DNA of 64,000 nucleotides from Eutypa lata (taxonomy: Eukaryota > Ascomycota > Sordariomycetes > Xylariales > Diatrypaceae). The notes beneath the pieces are model-generated. The model saw only the letters and a program-made list of their open reading frames with translations. It made no database searches and was not told the origin of the DNA. Shown here one piece after another: positions 56,724-64,000 of this stretch; position 1 is the first letter of the stretch, and each line of letters begins with the position of its first letter. Position numbers and translations under genes: made by a program. Where the stretch lies: contig JAKULF010000013.1 of assembly GCA_022661535.1 (NCBI GenBank), forward strand, positions 434,001-498,000, written 5' to 3'.

Positions 56724-59700
56724 TCATGCACGAGAGCGGCCTCGGAACAAGCTCCCCTCGCTCCTCAGCTGGCTGACGTCGCCCTCGAGCCCAAAGCCGT
56801 AGCGGACGTCCCTCGCATCCCAGAGCGCACGCTCGGGGAACAACCGCGCATCTTCTTCGTCGTGGTGCTGAAATCCCGAGGCAGTGCTGCTGCTGCTGGA
56901 GGCGGGGGTATCGAACCCCCTAGGGCTGGCATCTATCGTGTGGTGATGGTGGTGGTGGTTGGTCAAACCAAGCGCATTGTTGTTGCTCATCCTCGGCGTC
57001 GTCATCGTCGACGATGACGCGGCTCCACCTGCACCTCCTGCACCTCCTCCGTGCACGAGCCCGTACCCGACCTTGAGGTTCTTGACGTCGGCCGGGAGGT
57101 CCGCGCCCGCCGGGTCCCCGCCGCGCCAGCGGGATGCAGAACCACCGGCACTACTCCAGCCAACTTTCTCGAGCGCGGGACCGCGCGTCGCGGCCACGAT
57201 GCTCGAGAACCGGGTGTCGCGTAGGCGGCCGCTATCGCCGTCGTTCTCTCCGACGGCGCGTGTCCCGGACCAAATCCCAAGGGCAGCCACGAGCATGGCG
57301 ACGCCGTAGACGGCCCAGAGCGTGCTCACGTGATAGCGGTAGCGGTTCTCGAAGCGGGAGCGCTCGCACGGGTACTGCATCGTGGGAGAAGAATCGTCGG
57401 CGGCCGCCATGGCGCCACTGGGTCCCGCGTCGGGGTGTGTCGCCCACACGACTGCTAGGAACTGCGGGTCTGATAGAATCGAGAGCACGATATCCTCGGC
57501 GAATGACTGCACGCGATGCATAAGGTCCGGGTAGGGGAACCACTCGTGGTGACGATCGAGCAGTTTCGTCTGCAATGCCTTAGTATCTGCGATCGGGTTG
57601 CTAACTATTCCCGAGTCTACCGTCCCGTTGACAAAGAACCGCACCTTAGAGCCTATCGAGTGGAAAGCGGCAACACGGCGATAGTGCTGTTTGTCGTCAT
57701 TCGGGAACACGTAGTTGATCTCCGGGTAGGCCACAGTGTTGTCGTTGGTCCCGTCGTCGGATTTGCCATCTTGGAGCCATTGAGTATCGATGACGGGGCT
57801 TAGATATTCGCGGTCAGTGATCTCGGTGAACTGCTGACCACCCGTGTGGTTGAAGCGGACCGTGTACGCTGTCTCATAGTTTTCGCATGCGAATATCTTG
57901 GGCACGAACGCCTCATCCCATCCAGATTTGGGGCTTCCATGTTCGGGCCTTATTGGTATGTTCGCTGGGTCTACCCGTTCGGAATACCCGATCCACAGGA
58001 TTGGCTCCGTCCTAAAGGCCCCGAGGTTCTTCGGAAACGGAGGTCCCTTTATGGGCATGCCACCGGGGCTGACCTCTTTCATCTGTGCTGCCCCGTAGTC
58101 TCCCCCACTAGTGTAGGCATAATAGCTATGGTTTCCCTCTGGCAGCAAGAGTGTGGTATTGAAGCCTTTTGGCGGGTGATGGTCTCTGAAACGTCCTATC
58201 TTCGAGCCTATACCTTTCGCGAGCTCTTCGCATTTATACCCTGGGCCCGTAAAATTTACTACGTACGTACAGTTCCAACCAGGACCGCAGATGTCTAGCG
58301 TAGATCCTGTTCGGCCTACCACCTGTTTTTCATATGCTCCCATCATTACGATTTGTTCAAATTGGTCGCTGGCACTAGTATAGTAATCGAACCAACCCTC
58401 GGAGGTGTTCGTCGCGGTGGTACTATTAAAGATGGAAACAGACAGCCCAATTAGACCGCCGATCTTGGTAGGATCGCGCCAGTTCTCGCGTTCCTCCATA
58501 ACAAAATTGAGAGTACGGACATTAGGGCAGGTCAAATTGTCCACCCTAAACGCGGGTTCTACGCTCAAAGTATTACCCGTGAGAATAATCACGAGCGGCG
58601 CAAGCCTTGACAGAAAATCAGTTAACAGTCCGCAAATTATGTAGGTTGTTGTCTCAATAATAACCTACCAGACAAGAATTGCTAGAGCAATCGCAACTTT
58701 GGCCTGCTTATAGACCTCGAGATTCCAAAGGGCCCAGAAGTCCTCTGTAGCCGCGAAGAGGGAGTCCAAGGCCGCAACGCTGAGCATCTTGCTCCGCACC
58801 GTGGTCCATATTCTCTGTCTATACGCCACTATCACCGCCGAGACTAGACAGGCTTTCGTCGCAAATGCAAACACTATTTAGTAAACACAAGTTAGTGTGC
58901 CACTCTTTATCATATCTTGTAGAAGGTTCTATAATAGAACGAGAAAGGTAGGATATCAATTTATTCTTAGGACTTACCCGACCCGTACCTAAGCATGGCG
59001 AGCTGATTGTCGGCTGGTCGACCGTCCAATGCCTGGTAGAAGGCATGGTGCCCCACCGCGATGGCGAAGCCGAGCAGAAACATCACATACATATTCCATG
59101 CTGGCCTCCAAATAAACCAGTGTAGTTTGCCCTGCAGCACCGTCCAAGGCGGCGGCGCGCGCGGGCTCCTCCACTGTGTGCCCGGCGTGCTAGGGGTATT
59201 TAGGAGATTTGTGCGGGAGTCAGTATGGCCATGCCCAAACCGTCCAAGGGGAGAAAATATGGAACCCGAGGAAAGGGTAGGGGACACATAAGAGGTGTTA
59301 TCCTCGAACTGAAAGGAAGCAGGTCGCGGTCGTGGTCGCGGTCGCGGAGCTGAAGTCGAGGCTGATGGCGAGTGGTGCAATGTCGGCGGCCTTGATTTCT
59401 GCTGCACCCAAGTGTTCAGATCCGAACTCAAGTCAGGGGTGGTCACGCCGGCCGGAGATCGAGAACCTAAATCGCCTCCATCCGACCACGCTGCCGGGCT
59501 CGGCAAAGATGGGCTATGGAGACCTGCAGCCCCCGTAACCGGCTCCGATGGCCGCGACTTTGCCGATACGGACGACGCATGACGAGAGAACCCAATGACA
59601 CCCTCTATTTGGGACAGAGATCTGATGGAGGTGTTGTCGCTCGTGGTGCGCTGATGTGGGGTAGTCTTTCTGGATGGGTTTAATAAGGGTCTTCTTATGA

Positions 59701-59773
59701 CTGACTGAATTGACTGTTCGCTGTGCTGACTGCGTAAGGGGGGCCTATTGGCGCGCTCGCTGTGCTCCGCCAT
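56724..59773 (-). CDS. Large fungal membrane protein of unknown function, copy B
   Basis: Exons 59773-58978, 58873-58669 and 58605-56724 (introns of 104 and 63 nt) give 960 aa. The first 205 residues are disordered and Ser/Pro-rich, with a PRPRPRPRP run encoded by a GGTCGC repeat. Membrane segments follow: NMYVMFLLGFAIAVGHHAFY, KACLVSAVIVAYR and VAIALAILVWLAPLVIILTG. The split segments RYGS/VFAFATKA and ILVW/LAPLV rejoin cleanly at the splice sites. A roughly 400-residue loop with many N-x-S/T sequons comes next, then a last helix (LWAVYGVAMLVAALGIW) and a Gly/Ser/His-rich tail. The layout matches 47821-49782. Probably a surface glycoprotein; role unknown. Confidence 0.8.
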
Positions 59774-61764
59774 TGGTCTTGTTAAAGTTGTTGCTTGCCA
59801 AGTGCGTTGATACCCGGTTCAAAACCCGAACATTCACTTAACCATGTGAGTGGAAGTGAGCAAACAAACAACCTGTCAGAGAAAGGACGATCTAAAGTTA
59901 AGAGGGAAAAAATTCAAATAAATCAAGAAAACCAAGTCTGGGGGTTAGGACTCTTCTGGACCCGGACGCCGTAATTCAATTGTGACCCGACACTGCAGCC
60001 AACTGCAGAAAAAACTCAATCCACAATTAGTGATCTCTCTGGCTTAAGCGCCCGCCAGCCGAGCGACCGGATGGAGGACACAAGAGGAGGGGAAATAACA
60101 GAAGACACTAAGTTCGACCTATCATTTGGCATATGGCATTCTTCAACGGACCTTGGGTCGTACAACATAACGTGCTATAGCAAGGCTTATGTGAACTACA
60201 CATAACACCCATAACACCCTCCAAAACAAGGCTATCCCCTCCCATGTCGTCGATTCCCTTCCACAATCCCCAGAAACCACCCTCCCCACCTCCCGAAGAA
60301 GATCTCCAAAAGAGGATTGGTCCATCACAGATCATCACCTTGCAGTCAAGCGAGCTGAAAAGCCCCCAACCAGCCGTGGCAGCCCCTTATCCTTTCCGGA
60401 CCGATAAGCGTCATATTTGGGCCATGTTGTCCAGCCCTACGGTAGCAGGGTTACATGTAGGTGGGTTTAGGACATACAATTATCGACAAATAGCAGCATT
60501 CATTCCCCATACATACCGTCCGTCTTTGTCTCTCGTTGCACACCACAACTCTCTGGTCAGCTGATTAAAAGTACGCAAGGCTACTGACCGAAAATAGATA
60601 TTCTAGAACACAACATGTGGCGACAAGACCTAGGGAAAGCCCGCGCAACTATTTGGCTCTACCGGAGTTCCATTCTGACGTGGACGAAGCTTTGCGCATT
60701 CGAAATGCACTTTCGATATGCGGAAGGGACTCGCTTACGTTAGATTCGACGAACTATTGGAGATAGGCGCTCTTAGGCTCAGGTCTCGACCTCAAAATCA
60801 AGCACATTCATTTCCAACAGGCATGTTTGCCCCCAGCTAATAATGGAACCGGTTAAGCTACCATCGCGATCCAATGTCAGCGGTTGTTCTGTAGTACGGC
60901 ATATGCGGGTTGCATGTCCTATGATGAAGTGGCCGGCAGGTGGTGTTTGACAGAAGATCGCCGAGATAGAGGATCATCCGAATCGACTAAAAAAGAAAAC
61001 TCATAGATATCTTCATCCCTTAAATTCAGAATCTCGGGCTTATCTATATTGGCTCATCCGTCCATTGCCAGGAGAGGCACACTTACCAATATGTCCCCAA
61101 TCACCCCTACTCGGCGGCCCAAACTACGCACTACGTAACCCAAAGTACAGCATTCACACTAGTTTCACAGAACATTTTAGCATCTTGTCATCTGGTAGCA
61201 ACATACGAGAAGTTGGTCCAACGTCAAGTTTAGGCTTGATTATGCAGGGCGTCCACCTTCCTGACCGAGTAAGCTCACTCAGCTGATCTTATGAGAAGTA
61301 CTTGCTGTGATACAGTGAGTATGGTAAAGGGAATATCCTTTACTTCGAGGTAATTAATTACTCGCATATCCAGCTTCGGTGTTGGAGAGACCCAGATAGA
61401 GGAGAGACCAAGGTCAACTAATGACGTTCTCAGGGGCAACTAAGGGGTGAACCTCGACGAGGCGGCAATCCACCCACCATCATCGACAGCCCTGCGGGCT
61501 TAAAGCAGGATTGAAACACGTCGGATATTGAAACATAAATTGGTGGATAGTCTAAAAATTATTAGATCACATTAGTAATTAGTAAGTAATTAGGCATCCC
61601 ATGCCAACAAGCTAGTACCTGGCCAACAACACTTGAAGCCTAACCAGGTAGGCATATTTAAAAAAAAAACATAATACAACAAGATAGAAAGAAACCCCTT
61701 CATCCAATCAGTCAGTATACAAGCCAATGTACACACGTATGTACACCTATGTACAGTAACGCCC
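59774..61764. other. Intergenic region
   Basis: About 2 kb. The 106-codon plus frame at 60244 has no family features, so I do not call it. It holds the promoter of membrane protein B at left. Confidence 0.35.
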
Positions 61765-63411
61765 CTAGACAAAAACATCCACCTTGAAGACCTCCTCGCC
61801 ACAAGCCCTGACAAAGAACCTCGCAAGGTCATCCGTCACCGTCCCATCCGGCAGCCCGACCCTGAGATCGCTCCGGGCGGCGGCGCCGCCGTTCGCCCAG
61901 AGCCAGGTGAGGGGAACGGCATCGCCCGCCTCCAAATCAACACTGAAGCGGCCGCCCACGACATCCTTGCCGTCGGCGCCGCGCATGGCGCGGAACGCGG
62001 CGTTGGCGTCCGCCCAGTCGCAGTAGGCGTCCTCGCCGAGCCAGAGGTACTCCCAGTTGTCGACGGTGTCGGGCGACGCGATGAACGTGTAGGTGCCGGA
62101 CCCGGCGCGCGCGACGAAGAAGCCCTGCGCTACGACGGCCGCCTGGGTCGCTTCGAACTGCTCCCTGTCTGTGGCGGAGAGGGAGGGCAGGCCGAGAGTG
62201 TAGGGGCCGGTCGGCCAGTCGGGAGAGGCCCACTCGAGGGTGCGGAGGAACCCTTCCGCTAGAGGCGTGCGGCGCTTGAAGAACGAGGCTGTGAACCCGC
62301 TGTTGGGCTTCGCGGGGAAGGTGTGCACGAATCGCTTGTAGTGCAGGCCTGTGCCCCCGGAGGCGATGTCGGTCGCGGTCGCGTGGGCTGTCTCGACTTC
62401 GGTGACGGTTGAGGTGGAGGTCTTGGTGATCGTGTTGGTCACGGTGTTGGTGACGACCTCGGTGATGCATGGTTTGTTAGCGGCGGCGTTCTCGCGCCGG
62501 GCGGCGATGGTGGGGTGCGAGAGCTGGGCCGTCCGCGTTACGGTCGTCGTGCAGGATGGTTTGGGCAGTACCATGCAGGCGCAGGCCTTGGAGACGAGGA
62601 CTTCGTCCCAGGTCGGTGGGATGCAGTCGGGTCGCGCGATCCACTCGTCATCATCGTCGTCGTGGTGATGGTGGAGTAAGACGTCCGTGCTGACGCCGAT
62701 GTCCTTGAGGATGTCGTCGTGGAAGGAGCGCTTCCTCGTCTCCTTCTTCTCCGGGAGAGCTGTCGGGAAGGAGAAGGACCCGATGGCGCTTGTGAGACAG
62801 CTGAGGGTCTCGATCGAAGTCAGGGTGGTTGTTCTCTTCTTGGTCTGCCAAGTTGTTAGTTCAAGTGAACCTACCTTCTTGAAGGCGTCCTAGCTGGAAA
62901 ATTTTTACCTCGGTAACGAGATCTGTCACCGTGATGTCTACGGTTGCTACCTCGGTGAGAGTCACCGTGGGCGTTGGGACCACTACCGCTGGGGTTGATG
63001 ACTTGATAACCGGCACTGGGGTAGTCGGAACCGAATGGACTTTCGTCAAGGTCGGGATAGGGGCTGGTGTATTCGTGACGACCGGTATCATTACATTCGG
63101 ATCAATAGCAGTGTTCGGCGGCGTCACGGTAACGAATTCAGTGCTTAAATCACAGGTGTTAGTCTCATTGATAGAGAGATTTACAGACCACGGAGATGAG
63201 GAACTTACACCGTCGTCATCGGAATGTCTAAGAAGCTGGAACAGTACGATGAGCCGAGAGGGTCTTTATGAAGCCCTTGGACGATGGCGATGTTGACCTT
63301 ACAGAAGGCATGGTCCTTGATCGCGTTCACCAAGGCTTGGTTGTTCCCTTTACCGATAGGAGTTGCCGATGCCAATAGTGGCAGGAGTAGCAAGTACCAG
63401 GTGGACTTCAT
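61765..63411 (-). CDS. Secreted GLEYA-type adhesin-like protein
   Basis: Exons 63411-63209, 63143-62909 and 62844-61765 (introns of 65 and 64 nt) give 505 aa. A signal peptide (MKSTWYLLLLPLLASATP) is followed by a small Cys-containing segment, then a Thr/Val/Pro-rich stalk with VTVTPP and TVTLTEVATVDITVTDLVTE repeats, likely O-glycosylated. A second such stalk (TEVVTNTVTNTITKTSTSTVTEVETA) precedes the C-terminal domain of about 190 residues. That domain contains SGTYTFIASPDTVDNWEYLWLGEDAYCDWADANAAF and GDAVPLTWLWANGG, which fit a GLEYA (PA14-like, sugar-binding) lectin of fungal adhesins. HHHHDDDDDEW is an unusual charge run. Dibasic sites (RKRS, YKRF, FKRR) could be Kex2 targets. There is no GPI tail, so it is secreted or processed. 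Confidence 0.8.
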
Positions 63412-64000
63412 GCTGGGCTGCTGGTGGTTGTTGGTTTTACCTGTAGTGTTAGTAATTTCGCCGGAGGAGTTGCTGGAAGAGGAGCTGATGATACGAATGA
63501 GCGTGATGGTGATGAATTAAAAGTCTCCATAGTTCATCGGTGCCCTGTCTTCTTATATATTCCTTCAACGCCAACATGAAGTGGTATGTATGTATCACTG
63601 ACTATGATGAAGAATTCCTGAATGTTGGCCTGGAGACAACAACAATGCCGATTTTTACACGATTCAGTTGCCATCTTGAAGCCATGGTCTTCAACATCGG
63701 CCATTTTATAAGGTGTTCTCTTCCCCGGAATGTTCAAGAGTCCTGAACGGCGTGAAAAAGATAGGGATAAAACACAGCTTGTCTACTTCGTCAACGGTTA
63801 TTAAGTGGTCTAGAAGTGCCACAGTCCTCTAGCTCACGAACAGAATTAATCGTGAGACAAATCTTCCTGCTTTATAATAGGATCGCAGGGCTATGGGCTG
63901 AGAGGGGAGATTGTCAGGGTTCAAACAAATATCCTGCACGGGACAACTTCTATGCCCAGCACACCCGAGAAGCGCCGAGACATTGAAATGGCGGATGTCC
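63412..64000. other. Upstream region of the adhesin-like gene, window edge
   Basis: 590 bp, presumably promoter of the GLEYA-type gene. Short frames on both strands are not supported as genes. Confidence 0.4.

Noticed and set aside
60244..60564. 106-codon plus-strand frame beginning MSSIPFHNP
   Set aside because: Proline-rich start but no conserved feature, and the remainder looks random. Not supported.

Overview
This window reads as chromosomal DNA of a filamentous ascomycete (Pezizomycotina). The evidence is short introns of about 47-190 nt with GT...AG ends and CTRAY-like branch sites, fungus-specific families (HET, HeLo, HsbA, GLEYA, GH72, fungal bestrophin-like and fungal-only membrane proteins), and a transposon copy whose composition looks like repeat-induced point mutation (RIP). 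A Sordariomycete-like fungus is plausible, but the sequence does not settle the class.

Layout. Positions 0.3-2.2 kb hold the lariat debranching enzyme gene DBR1 (minus). Positions 3.7-12.2 kb hold an F-box/ankyrin protein, then a head-to-head pair: a HeLo-domain pseudokinase (minus) and a catalytically complete protein kinase with a C-terminal ankyrin block (plus). Positions 12.7-21.2 kb are mostly housekeeping and metabolic genes: an NAD(P)-binding NmrA-like protein, a leaderless GH72-like protein, an alpha/beta hydrolase, an Rpr2-type RNase P/MRP subunit and ZPR1. Positions 21.9-31.2 kb are the remains of one very large ankyrin-repeat/HET-domain gene, split by a 4,282-bp DNA transposon. That element has 145-bp inverted repeats, a perfect 9-bp target duplication (Mutator-like) and an extremely AT-rich interior. 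Positions 32.4-32.9 kb carry a decayed LTR-like remnant. Positions 33-39.8 kb hold a BAHD-type acyltransferase, a PAF-acetylhydrolase-like lipase, a Gfo/Idh/MocA dehydrogenase and a secreted HsbA-like protein. Positions 41.4-42.3 kb hold a broken von Willebrand A gene. Positions 44.3-63.4 kb, all minus strand, hold a bestrophin-like channel, two related large membrane proteins of unknown function, a conserved one-TM protein and a secreted GLEYA-type adhesin.

How it fits together. The most interesting theme is in the left half. Ankyrin repeats are joined to three different outputs (F-box, kinase, HET), and a HeLo protein lies next to the kinase. HeLo and HET domains are known effectors of fungal regulated cell death and non-self recognition. 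I therefore suggest an allorecognition or innate-immunity region in which the HeLo-pseudokinase and the kinase-ankyrin protein may act as a module, and in which the ANK-HET gene has been inactivated by a transposon later hit by RIP. This is inference from domain content and gene layout only.

Exon structures were derived by hand from splice consensus, reading phase and family alignment from memory. No searches were run.
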